In this document: positions 57,191-64,000 of the stretch, piece by piece
Position numbering within the stretch: position 1 is the first letter of the stretch
Layout: each line of letters begins with the position of its first letter
DNA from: Planctomycetota bacterium
GTDB taxonomy: Bacteria > Planctomycetota > Planctomycetia > Gemmatales > Gemmataceae
DNA: 64,000 nt
Direction: 5' to 3'
Assembly (NCBI GenBank): GCA_021781415.1
Contig: JAJXWW010000144.1
Span: 26,185 to 90,184, forward strand
Notes under the pieces: model-generated
What the model was told of the DNA's origin: nothing
Databases searched by the model: none
What the model saw: the letters and a program-made list of their open reading frames with translations, nothing else
Made by a program: the position numbers and the translations under genes

Positions 57191-58978
57191 ATGATTGGTG
57201 CCGTCTTGCAACAGGAATGGCTGCTGGGCGGTCGCCGCGCGCGCTTGCACCTTTTCCGCTGGATTTACGGCGGGTGGCTCATCGTACTCCTGTTCTACGG
57301 CTTTGCGCGCCATATCCACGACGAACACCAACGCTTGCTGGCGCGCGCCGTCGGCAACAGTTCGACTTTCCTGATGCGTTCGTCCGCGCCGGAGATGGTG
57401 GGGCAATGGTTTGCCGAGACGTTCGTGACGCAGCAACTTCTGTTGTTGGCCTTGGTGACGCCGGCTTTCGTCGGTGGAGCGATTGCCGAGGAGAAACGGC
57501 GCGGCACGCTGCAATATCTGCTGACGGCGGACCTGGAAGCACGGCACATCGTCGTCGGCAAGCTCCTGGCGCGGACGGCGCAGGTAATTTTGGTGGCGCT
57601 GGCGGGGCTGCCGTTGTTCGCGCTCTTGGCCGGTTTCGGCGGCGTGCAGCCCATTTTTGTGCCGATCTTGGCCGCGGCGCTCCTCGCGCCGATGTTCGGG
57701 TTGGCGTCGATGGCACTGCTCGCCTCGGTATGGTGCCGGCAGGCGCGCGACGCCGTGTTGGCGCTGTATGTCGTCGGGGCGCTGGCCGGAGGCGCTGTCT
57801 GGTATCTGCAAGGTTGGCTGCGCTATTTCGATCCGCTCTTCGTCCTCGCGCCGGCGTGGAGCGCGTGGCGGGGCATGGATGTGGCCGAAGTCGGACGGCG
57901 CTTGGCGATTTCGTCGGCGTGCTGGGGCATTCTCGGAGGCGTCGCGCTGGGATTGGCCATCGCTCGGCTGCGTCCCGCCTATCGAGCCGAACTGGAGAAT
58001 GCGCGACCGAAAAAACTGCGATGGTACACGACCCTACGCGCTCCCGTCGGCGACGAACCGATTCTGTGGCGCGAACGGCACGTCGAGGGGTTAGCGCCGA
58101 CTCCGGAGCTGCGCCGCGTTCCGCAATGGCTGGCCGTCGCCCTGATCTCCGGCCTCACCGCCGTCTCGTCGCTGCTGATTCTTGGGTTTTCGCTGCCGTC
58201 CGGAGTGGGACTCGACGAAGTATTTGCGGCACTGGCACATGCGCAAGCGGGACGATTGGCCACCGTCATGCCCAACGCGAGCAATGGCTTTCTCGTTCAA
58301 GGAATGGCCGTCATGTTGCTGGGCAGTCTCGTGGCCGGTATCCGCTGTTCGGGAGCGATCACCGGCGAACGCGAACGGGGGACGTGGGAGGCGTTGTTGC
58401 TGACGCCGTTGTCCGCCAAGGAGTTGATTCACGGCAAATGGTGGGGCATCATGGGTTCCAGCTATATCTACCTGCTGGCCTACGCCGTGCCGGCGCTGGT
58501 GCTGTCCGTATTGGGTGGCGTCGTGGCGCTGTTGTGGGTTTTGCTGTGGTTGGCGGTCGCGGTGTTGGCAATGTACTACCTCGGCGCGGCGGGGTTGTGG
58601 GCCTCGGCACGCTCGAGCAACTCGTGGCGCGCTCTGTTGACGACATTACTGGCCGGCTACGTTGGCGGACTGGCCATTTATCTCTGCTCCACGCCCATTC
58701 TCGCCGTGGTCTCGCTGATTCTCAACGCTTTCGTATTCGCCTTCGACAGATACTTCGGCACGCAATGGAGCGCGGCCACCAATTCGTTCTCGTTCGATCG
58801 TCGCACCTTCACCCTGATGACCTGTCTGGGGTTGGCTCTGCTTTTCTGGTTGATGTCGCGGTTCTTTTTGAACCAAGCGCAGCGCTGGGTTGCCGACCGC
58901 GAACGCACGCGCCATTGGTTCGAGGAGCCAATCTATCGCCGCTCGCGCCGCCGTCCGGTCGAAAAGGCGGCTCGTTGA
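57191..58978 (+). CDS. ABC-2 type transporter permease
   Basis: 595 residues from MIGAVLQQEWLLGGRRARLH; the frame is open further upstream but lacks features. It is a duplicated half-permease: the first six helices contain AEEKRRGTLQYLLTADLEAR near 100 and the second half repeats the motif as GERERGTWEALLLTPLSAKE near 400. This E-R-G-T-x-E/Q-x-L pattern is typical of ABC-2/NatB-like permeases. No ATPase gene lies beside it, so its partner is encoded elsewhere. Confidence 0.85.
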   Translation: MIGAVLQQEWLLGGRRARLHLFRWIYGGWLIVLLFYGFARHIHDEHQRLLARAVGNSSTFLMRSSAPEMVGQWFAETFVTQQLLLLALVTPAFVGGAIAEEKRRGTLQYLLTADLEARHIVVGKLLARTAQVILVALAGLPLFALLAGFGGVQPIFVPILAAALLAPMFGLASMALLASVWCRQARDAVLALYVVGALAGGAVWYLQGWLRYFDPLFVLAPAWSAWRGMDVAEVGRRLAISSACWGILGGVALGLAIARLRPAYRAELENARPKKLRWYTTLRAPVGDEPILWRERHVEGLAPTPELRRVPQWLAVALISGLTAVSSLLILGFSLPSGVGLDEVFAALAHAQAGRLATVMPNASNGFLVQGMAVMLLGSLVAGIRCSGAITGERERGTWEALLLTPLSAKELIHGKWWGIMGSSYIYLLAYAVPALVLSVLGGVVALLWVLLWLAVAVLAMYYLGAAGLWASARSSNSWRALLTTLLAGYVGGLAIYLCSTPILAVVSLILNAFVFAFDRYFGTQWSAATNSFSFDRRTFTLMTCLGLALLFWLMSRFFLNQAQRWVADRERTRHWFEEPIYRRSRRRPVEKAAR

Positions 58979-59139
58979 CGGCAAGGCCGCGGTTCGCAAC
59001 TTTTTCACGACCTCTCGTCCCTTGGGGCTGCCGTTGCAACTTTTACAAGCGGCTCCCCGCGCGAATCGTCGCAACCATGAAGACACAACCACTTGCCGTT
59101 CAAGCCATAACGCCCATTGTGGTCACGCAACAGGAATCT

Positions 59140-59155
59140 CGGCACGCGACTTGCA
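59140..59155 (+). promoter_or_regulatory. Candidate sigma-54 promoter
   Basis: CGGCACGCGACTTGCA matches the -24/-12 consensus (TGGCACG, four bases, TTGCA) with one mismatch and the required 10-base distance between GG and GC. It lies 55 bases before the ATG at 59211, in a non-coding gap. Confidence 0.6.
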
Positions 59156-59210
59156 ACAGATGAGAGTCGTGTCCGGCAATCGTCCGAATCAACCCAAGTG
59201 GATAAAGTCC

Positions 59211-59408
59211 ATGAGTCAGCGCGAAGCCAATCTGTTGTGTCTACGCGACACGCTCGAGCATCTCTCGGTAAACCAGCAACGGCTGGAATGGACGGAAGAC
59301 ATGGAAGCCATCTGTCAATTGACCGAGAGCATGATCCGCGATCTCGTTCGCTGTCAGCGTATGTGCGAGGGGTTGCAGCGTCGCTATCGTCTGGAGCAAG
59401 TAGCGTAG
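59211..59408 (+). CDS. Small helical protein of unknown function
   Basis: 65 residues, MSQREANLLCLRDTLEHLSV then a predicted helix-turn-helix of charged and hydrophobic residues. No family is recognised. An upstream in-frame ATG at 59160 would add 17 residues but lies almost at the expected transcription start of the sigma-54-like promoter, so 59211 is preferred. Confidence 0.5.
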   Translation: MSQREANLLCLRDTLEHLSVNQQRLEWTEDMEAICQLTESMIRDLVRCQRMCEGLQRRYRLEQVA

Positions 59409-59417
59409 AACGAACCG

Positions 59418-59474
59418 GCCCGGAGCGCGAGCGAGGGATTACCCAAGCCCGAAGCGCGAGCGAGGGACTACCGA
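59418..59474. repeat. GCGCGAGCGAGGGA repeats
   Basis: Two copies of cgaagcgcgagcgagggact-like sequence (the first reads cggagcgcgagcgagggatt) in the gap between convergent genes. It looks like another short dispersed repeat. Confidence 0.5.
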
Positions 59475-59483
59475 TCGGCGCGC

Positions 59484-59978
59484 TTACGACGATTCGAGTT
59501 TCCGTCGTTCTTCCAAAAGCGCTTGCAATTGAGCGAGCATCTCCAAATCTTTAGTGCGACCCGCGGCGCGCTTGAGCTGGATGAGTTTCTCCAAGGTGAC
59601 GAAGCGAGAGCGGCCTCCGAATACCTCGATCTCTTCGGAAAATGGAAATAACTGTTCGTAACTGCCTCCTCCCGATACCTCGCCGAGTAAGTCCAAATCG
59701 CCGAGAGTGGTCGTCAGGGTGAAATTAAGCCCCGCCTTGATGGTTCGCTCGTCCCAGCGGAACGGCAGACCCGGCGGCGCTCCGCGCAGATAGGGTTGAT
59801 GCAACTGTAGAGCTGCCGCCAAATTGCGGATGTTCTCGGCGTCTCGCGCGTAAACGACGTCGACGTCGTAGGTGGCGCGAGCCAAGCCATGCGCGATAGC
59901 GGCACCGCCTCCGATCACGATGAATCGAACGTGGTGCCCAAGCAACAACGGTAGAATCTCACGAAAGTTAGGTTCCAT
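59484..59978 (-). CDS. Nucleotidyltransferase-fold protein
   Basis: 164 residues from MEPNFREILPLLLGHHVRFI. The minimal nucleotidyltransferase core is visible: VIGGGAAIAHGLARATYDVD near residue 22, then a DxD pattern and TLGDLDLLGEV near 95; FVTLEKLIQLKRAAGRTKDL near 130 is typical of the DUF6036-like group. Such proteins occur in toxin-antitoxin pairs and resistance loci. It overlaps the upstream 72-residue gene by 11 bases, so the two act as an operon. Confidence 0.75.
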   Translation of the reverse strand: MEPNFREILPLLLGHHVRFIVIGGGAAIAHGLARATYDVDVVYARDAENIRNLAAALQLHQPYLRGAPPGLPFRWDERTIKAGLNFTLTTTLGDLDLLGEVSGGGSYEQLFPFSEEIEVFGGRSRFVTLEKLIQLKRAAGRTKDLEMLAQLQALLEERRKLESS

Positions 59979-60186
59979 TTGATTTCCTCGTTTCTCGCGA
60001 CTTTCGCCCCGCTTCGCGCAGTTCATGGACCGCTTCCATAAAACTGTCGAACTTCCGGAATCGTTGCTCCACCGTCAGTGTCAAGTTCTGGCGCAACAGG
60101 GTGCGGTCCACGTCCTTCTTGTACACTTCGAGGACGGGATCGAAGTAGTCCGCCGGGGCCAATTCGTCGATGGGATCGCTCACCAC
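59968..60186 (-). CDS. Small partner of the nucleotidyltransferase
   Basis: 72 residues from GTG (VVSDPIDELAPADYFDPVLE); an ATG 21 bases upstream is possible. A charged helical protein (YKKDVDRTLLRQNLTLTVEQ, RFRKFDSFMEAVHELREAGR). Similar short proteins precede nucleotidyltransferases of this kind, and an antitoxin role is conceivable but unproven. Confidence 0.65.
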   Translation of the reverse strand: MVSDPIDELAPADYFDPVLEVYKKDVDRTLLRQNLTLTVEQRFRKFDSFMEAVHELREAGRKSRETRKSNGT

Positions 60187-60613
60187 ATCTCCTCCAGAAT
60201 AGAGCAACTTGAATCTTTCGCCATTTTATCCGGTCGCCCGATGTGATGCCAGCGGCGGTAAATCCGCGCCGTTCGGCGCGCGCGGATTTGCCGTTGCGGG
60301 CGGAAGCGGCGAAGGCAGGGTAAGGGCCGTAATTTGACGCGCGCTCTCATTCTGGGAAGAATCGTGAGCCGATAACAACTTGCGGAAAGCTGTTCGTCGT
60401 TAACGCACAGCAAGGAGCGAACCCACCAGCTCAAAGGATGGTGGGGCCTCCTTTCAGTTACGAGTTCCAAGTGCTGAGTTTCGAGTCGAAATCGTTTTCA
60501 CTCAGAACTCAGAACTCAGAATTGAAGCGAGGCCCGGCTGGAGTAGCCCCACGCCGGCTGTACTTCTCCCCTGGGATTCCACACAACATTGTGTCGATGA
60601 GGAGGCGATTGTT
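60187..60613. other. Gap upstream of the YTV-type gene
   Basis: About 425 bases. It holds a GC hairpin (aaatccgcgccgttcggcgc, from about 60257) and repeated ctcagaactcagaactcag near 60499. A small palindrome (ACACAACATTGTGT, 60581-60594) and a good ribosome-binding site (gaggagg) lie just before the ATG at 60614. No gene is seen. Confidence 0.5.
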
Positions 60614-62491
60614 ATGAGGATGCGCTTGGGAGCGCAGTTGCTGGCTGCTTTGTTCGGCCTGTTCGGGGTCGTCCAGTACGCGGCGGCGGCACATTGCGGG
60701 TGTTCCAACTACAGCTGCTGTTCGCAGCCGTGTTGCGACGCTCAATCGTGCTTTCCGGCCTGCCAGCAACAGTGCAAGACCTGCTACAAATTGGTATACG
60801 ACAACGTCCTGGAAAAGCGCTGGCAGACCTGCTATCAGACGGTTCAAGAAACGGTCATGAAAAAGGTCTGCAAGACCTGCTACCGCGAAGAATGCAAGAC
60901 CTGCTACAAGAACTGCTATCAGACTTGCTATAAACAAGTGCCCTGTACCTCTTGCAAGCCGTGCTACAAGACCTGCTACAAGGAAGTGTGCTGCACCACT
61001 TGCAAGCCGTGCTACGAAACGTGCTACAAGCAGTGCTGCTACACCGTCTGCAAGCGCGTTCCCGAGTGCGTGATGCGCGAGTGCTGCTACACGGTCTGCA
61101 AACCGTGTTACGAAACGCACTGCCATCAATGCTGCCACCAGGCTTGCCATCAATGGTGCGAGAACCACTGCCGCGAATGCTGCTACACCGTCTGCAAGCC
61201 GGTATGCGTGCATTGCGTCAAGGATGTCTGCTGCACCACTTGCAAGCCGTGCCACGAGACGTGCTACAAGGAATGCTGCCAGACGTGCTACAAGGATTGC
61301 GTGCAGACTTGCTACAAACCCTGCACCAAGATCGTCTGCACCCCGGTGACGACCTGCAAGACCGTCAGCAAGAAGGTCAAGGAATGCTGCACCGAGACGT
61401 ACTGCGTCCCCGGTAAGACGAAGCATCACTGGCAACGGACGAGCGATAGCTGCTGCTTCGATCCCTGCACCTGCTCGTGCAAGTATCAACGCGGCCACTG
61501 GCAACGTTGCACGACGAAGTGCCCCGACCAGATGTGTACCCGCCAGGTCGCCCGCTGGCGCACCGTTTGCGAAACGGTTCCCTGCACGACCTACTGCAAG
61601 AAGTGCGTGACGGAAATGGTGCCCTACACCGTCTGCAAGAAGGTTCCCTACACGGTCGTCAAGAAAGTGCCCTACACCGTCTGCAAGATGGTGCCGGTCA
61701 CCACGGTCCAGAAGGTTCCATACACGGTCACCAAGTACGAAACTCAGGTCTGCAAGAAGCAGATCCCGTACACGGTGGTTCGTTCTTGCAAGGGCGCGTG
61801 GGTTGACGACAAGGGTGTCGGCCACGCCGATCCTGGCCCCGGCGCGTGCGGTCAATCGCTGCCTCCGGGCACGAAGTCTTCTTCTGGCCGTACCTTTGTC
61901 TGCGGCGCGAGCTATACCACGACCCATACGACGACCACTTGCCGTATGGTCAAGGAAGTCTGCCGCAAACAAGTGCCCTGCACGGTCTGGAAGACGGTTC
62001 AACAGCAATGCGTCAAGACGGTTCCCTACAAGGTCTGCAAGATGGTGCCGCACACCGTCAAGAAGTGCGTGCCGTACACGGTCTGCGAGATGGTGCCCTG
62101 CACCGTCATGAAGTGCGTGCCGTACACGGTCTGCAAGCAAGTGCCGTACACGGTCAAGAGCTGTGTGCCCTACACGGTGACCGAGTGCGTCCCCTGCACG
62201 GTCTGCAAGCGGGTCAAGACCTGCGTGCCGGTCGAAGTGTGCGTCAAACGCTGCCGTAAGGTTCCGGTTGTTGTCGATCCGTGCAACACGAATTGCTGCC
62301 CGAAGACGACCTGCTGCGAGACGAAATGCTGCCAGACGAAGTGCTGCACTCCTTGCAACTGCACGCCCTGCTGCTGCTGCAAGAAGCCAGGCTTCTTCCA
62401 ACGGTTGATGAGCCGTCGCTGCTGTGCGTCGTCCTGCAACACCTGCTGCAACACCACCTGCAATACTTCTTGCGGGAGCTGCTGCAACTAA
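60614..62491 (+). CDS. Cysteine-rich YTV-type cell-surface protein
   Basis: 625 residues. Signal peptide (LGAQLLAALFGLFGVVQYAA) cleaved near AHC. The mature protein is composed almost entirely of repeats. The first half is built on CKTCYK/CKPCYKTCYKEVCCTTC units and the second on VPYTVCKMVP/VPYTVTKYETQ units, the YTV motif of planctomycete surface proteins. A cysteine-dense tail (CCPKTTCCETKCCQTKCC) closes it. The cysteine spacing implies extensive disulphide cross-linking, fitting a structural role in the proteinaceous cell wall. A strong terminator follows. Confidence 0.88.
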   Translation: MRMRLGAQLLAALFGLFGVVQYAAAAHCGCSNYSCCSQPCCDAQSCFPACQQQCKTCYKLVYDNVLEKRWQTCYQTVQETVMKKVCKTCYREECKTCYKNCYQTCYKQVPCTSCKPCYKTCYKEVCCTTCKPCYETCYKQCCYTVCKRVPECVMRECCYTVCKPCYETHCHQCCHQACHQWCENHCRECCYTVCKPVCVHCVKDVCCTTCKPCHETCYKECCQTCYKDCVQTCYKPCTKIVCTPVTTCKTVSKKVKECCTETYCVPGKTKHHWQRTSDSCCFDPCTCSCKYQRGHWQRCTTKCPDQMCTRQVARWRTVCETVPCTTYCKKCVTEMVPYTVCKKVPYTVVKKVPYTVCKMVPVTTVQKVPYTVTKYETQVCKKQIPYTVVRSCKGAWVDDKGVGHADPGPGACGQSLPPGTKSSSGRTFVCGASYTTTHTTTTCRMVKEVCRKQVPCTVWKTVQQQCVKTVPYKVCKMVPHTVKKCVPYTVCEMVPCTVMKCVPYTVCKQVPYTVKSCVPYTVTECVPCTVCKRVKTCVPVEVCVKRCRKVPVVVDPCNTNCCPKTTCCETKCCQTKCCTPCNCTPCCCCKKPGFFQRLMSRRCCASSCNTCCNTTCNTSCGSCCN

Positions 62492-62552
62492 CGCCCCTCT
62501 CGCCTCGTAGCGCCCCGTTGTTCGCCGCGAGAATCGAAGGGGAGTAACGCCC

Positions 62553-62599
62553 ATCGAACGGAGGAGAAGCCGGCCCGGCTCTCCTCCGTTCGATTTTTT
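62553..62599 (+). terminator. Rho-independent terminator after the YTV-type gene
   Basis: Arms atcgaacggaggag (62553-62566) and ctcctccgttcgat (62581-62594), with an inner agccgg/ccggct extension, followed by six T. Confidence 0.9.
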
Positions 62600-62636
62600 A
62601 TTTCCCTCCATCGTTCGCCACGTTACAATGAAGGGC

Positions 62637-63404
62637 ATGAGAAACTTCATGCGACCCTCTCTATTCGGCGTCGTGTTTCTGACTTTGACGGCAGCGGCCC
62701 TAACGCTGGGTTGCGAGAACTCCGCCGAGCGCGAGGACGGCAAGCCCAAGAGCAAAGTCGGCGACAAGGACAAGCCCGGCCAAGCCAAAAAAGTGGCGAT
62801 GGGCAAGAACGTCTATTTGGAAGTCTTGCCGGACAAGAAGCGGCGCGTCCTCGTGAATGCCGAGATCTGTCTGCGCGAGGGGCAATTGGAACTTTTCTTG
62901 TGCCGCAAACAAACGAAAGAGCATGAGGCCATTTTGACCGCCGACGTGGACGCGCGCAAAATCCATGCGGCTCTGATTGCGGCGGGAGCCGTCGAAGGCT
63001 CGCCGGTGCGCTTCGTGCCGAACTACCGTCCCGCCTCCGGCACGAAGATCGAGATCACCTTGCAGTACGAAGAGAAAGACAAAACGACGAAAACGGTCTC
63101 AGCCAAATCGTGGATCAAGGACGCCAAGAAAAAATCGCTCTTGGAGAACGATTGGGTGTTCGCCGGCAGTCATCTGGTGGCCAACCCGCTCGATCCCGAT
63201 GGTCCCAAGCACTATCTCGCCAACGACGGTGATGTCATCTGCGTGTCCAACTTTGAAACCGCCCTTCTCGATTTGCCCATCAAAAGCCCCAAAGACGATG
63301 CCGACCGCATCTTTGTCGCCAACACCGAGCGCATTCCGCCGGTGGAAACAAAAGTCGTCGTCATCCTCACCCCCATCGTGGAAGCGAAGAAAGAGAAGAA
63401 GTAG
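62637..63404 (+). CDS. YdjY-like exported protein
   Basis: 255 residues from MRNFMRPSLFGVVFLTLTAA; ATG at 62628 is an alternative. The hydrophobic leader ends in a lipobox-like LTLGC. The body has the YdjY pattern (VLVNAEICLREGQLELFLC, KEHEAILTADVDARKIHAAL). Later parts are WIKDAKKKSLLENDWVFAGS and DGDVICVSNFETALLDLPIK. It is probably membrane-anchored on the periplasmic side; its function is unknown. Confidence 0.8.
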   Translation: MRNFMRPSLFGVVFLTLTAAALTLGCENSAEREDGKPKSKVGDKDKPGQAKKVAMGKNVYLEVLPDKKRRVLVNAEICLREGQLELFLCRKQTKEHEAILTADVDARKIHAALIAAGAVEGSPVRFVPNYRPASGTKIEITLQYEEKDKTTKTVSAKSWIKDAKKKSLLENDWVFAGSHLVANPLDPDGPKHYLANDGDVICVSNFETALLDLPIKSPKDDADRIFVANTERIPPVETKVVVILTPIVEAKKEKK

Positions 63405-63429
63405 CGGCGTCCGGATTGCATTCGGATTC

Positions 63430-63502
63430 GGTTAGCCACGACGCGCCAGCGAGCGCGTTCGACTGCACGAACGCGCTCCGCTGGCGCGTCGCGGCCAACC
63501 AA
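63430..63502. repeat. Family B palindrome after the YdjY-like gene
   Basis: gttagccacgacgcgccagc on the left and gctggcgcgtcgcggccaac on the right around a loop with its own gcgttcg/cgaacgc pairing. Similar to copies at 28.7 and 36.9 kb. Confidence 0.7.
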
Positions 63503-63563
63503 ACGTGAACCGAGCGCGTCCGCAACGCGCGCTAAGAGACTCTGAGATGGGACTTAGGTGAAG

Positions 63564-63615
63564 GGTGGGTGACGGGATTCGAACCCGCGACTTTCAGAGC
63601 CACAGTCTGTAGCTC
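63564..63615 (-). tRNA. 3' fragment of tRNA-His (GTG)
   Basis: Read on the minus strand: D-stem end GAGCT, anticodon stem-loop ACAGA-CTGTGGC-TCTGA (anticodon GTG), T-arm GCGGGTTCGAATCCCGT, acceptor CACCCAC and discriminator C. The first ~20 bases of the gene are missing and replaced by unrelated sequence, and the anticodon stem has an A-A mismatch at its base. It is therefore a partial gene, as left at the far end of an element integrated into a tRNA. Confidence 0.75.
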
Positions 63616-63616
63616 A

Positions 63617-63767
63617 CGCGCCGCAAGGCATTCAAGACAAAGCGATTGCGGAAAACGCCGCCGAGCGTTTGCCGGAAGTTTGCCAAGAGTTGCAACGCAT
63701 CGCCGAACGATGGCCGTTGTTGCCCGAACCGATCCGTCGAGCGATCATGGGATTAATCGAAGGGTAG
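63617..63767 (+). pseudogene. C-terminal remnant, possibly of an integrase
   Basis: An open frame ends at TAG 63765-63767 with LPEVCQELQRIAERWPLLPE then PIRRAIMGLIEG. This W-P-x-LP-E/A-x-IR pattern resembles the C-terminal extension of planctomycete site-specific integrases. The frame has no start of its own: upstream it runs into the tRNA fragment. The assignment is tentative. Confidence 0.4.
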
Positions 63768-63886
63768 CACCGTGTCGGAAATGTCGGGTCTTTTTGAATA
63801 CGTTAGCGCTCGCGCATGCTTTTTTTGCTTTCTGGTTTCCCCGTGATTGATGGGTGCGAATTATGTTGCGCCGGCCTAGTGCCTCC

Positions 63887-64000
63887 TCAAGTCTTGATTT
63901 TGGGGTAGAGCCGTTTCAGTTTCACGCGGGCATTCTCGATGCGGAATTGCCAGTCCACGCCCCTTTGTTTTGCGTTCGTTTTGTCGGACCAAGCCGTGAT
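63887..64000 (-). CDS. IS630-like transposase, C-terminal end (continues beyond window)
   Basis: 38 residues visible: ITAWSDKTNAKQRGVDWQFR then IENARVKLKRLYPKIKT and stop. The W-x-F...A-R-x-K-L-x-R-L-Y-P ending is typical of IS630-family transposases. The element end should lie between about 63840 and 63886; I could not fix its inverted repeat. Confidence 0.6.
   Translation of the reverse strand: MTAWSDKTNAKQRGVDWQFRIENARVKLKRLYPKIKT

Noticed and set aside
60597..60617. Six-codon frame overlapping the YTV-type start at ATGA
   Set aside because: It arises from the Shine-Dalgarno sequence itself and is too short to separate from chance.
60509..62806. 765-codon open frame on the minus strand opposite the YTV-type gene
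   Set aside because: It mirrors the codon pattern of the repetitive cysteine-rich gene, has a low-complexity Ala/Leu/Arg/Asp composition, and the plus-strand protein has a signal peptide and known repeats.
63569..63850. 93-codon frame beginning MTGFEPATF
   Set aside because: The start is simply the complement of a tRNA, a known source of false protein calls.

Overview
The window looks like a chromosome segment of a planctomycete, most likely a member of the Gemmataceae. It is GC-rich and carries family combinations typical of that phylum: DUF1549/DUF1553 and DUF1501 proteins, DUF1559 pilin-like proteins, a cysteine-rich YTV-type surface protein, a MoxR/DUF58/VWA operon, WD40-HEAT and FHA membrane proteins, and tetrahydromethanopterin-type genes (beta-RFAP synthase, DUF447). 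No rRNA operon, CRISPR array or prophage block is visible. All identifications come from reading motifs; no database search was run.

Left part (1-13.5 kb, minus strand): a MoxR ATPase, DUF58 protein, BatA-like VWA protein, second VWA protein and DUF4175-like membrane protein form one stress/envelope operon. It is interrupted between the two VWA genes by a DUF1998-type helicase that ends in a zinc ribbon and an unrecognised domain. The helicase 3' end and the first nine codons of the VWA gene have been tandemly duplicated, giving two extra small genes that overlap at ATGA.

14-36 kb: an M1-peptidase-like protein with an eroded zinc site fused to an outer-membrane barrel, an exported protein, a porin, a DUF1549-DUF1501 pair, an M48 protease with a zinc ribbon, a second DUF1501 protein, a small chimeric gene overlapping a DUF1653-cupin gene, a large AsmA-like protein and aspartyl-tRNA synthetase.

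36-48 kb: an FHA membrane protein, two large zinc-ribbon/transmembrane proteins (one with WD40 and HEAT repeats), a HicB-like antitoxin pair, and a DUF4129 protein. An AbiE toxin-antitoxin cassette follows, bracketed by two 145-bp copies of the 3' end of the DUF4129 gene. A sigma-factor-like protein with a hydrophobic N-terminus comes next.

48-60 kb: larC, beta-RFAP synthase, two parallel modules (DUF1559 protein, GC hairpin, proline-rich lipoprotein), DUF447, a hemolysin III-like protein, an ABC-2 permease, a small gene behind a good sigma-54 promoter match, and a nucleotidyltransferase pair. 60-64 kb: the YTV-type protein, a YdjY-like lipoprotein, and a decayed integration site with a 3' fragment of tRNA-His, a possible integrase C-terminus and the end of an IS630-like transposase.

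Several short palindromic repeat families recur between genes and sometimes in frame inside genes. The strongest leads are the AbiE cassette between gene-end repeats, the helicase-tail duplication, and the paired DUF1559/lipoprotein modules, one of which has a leader peptide.
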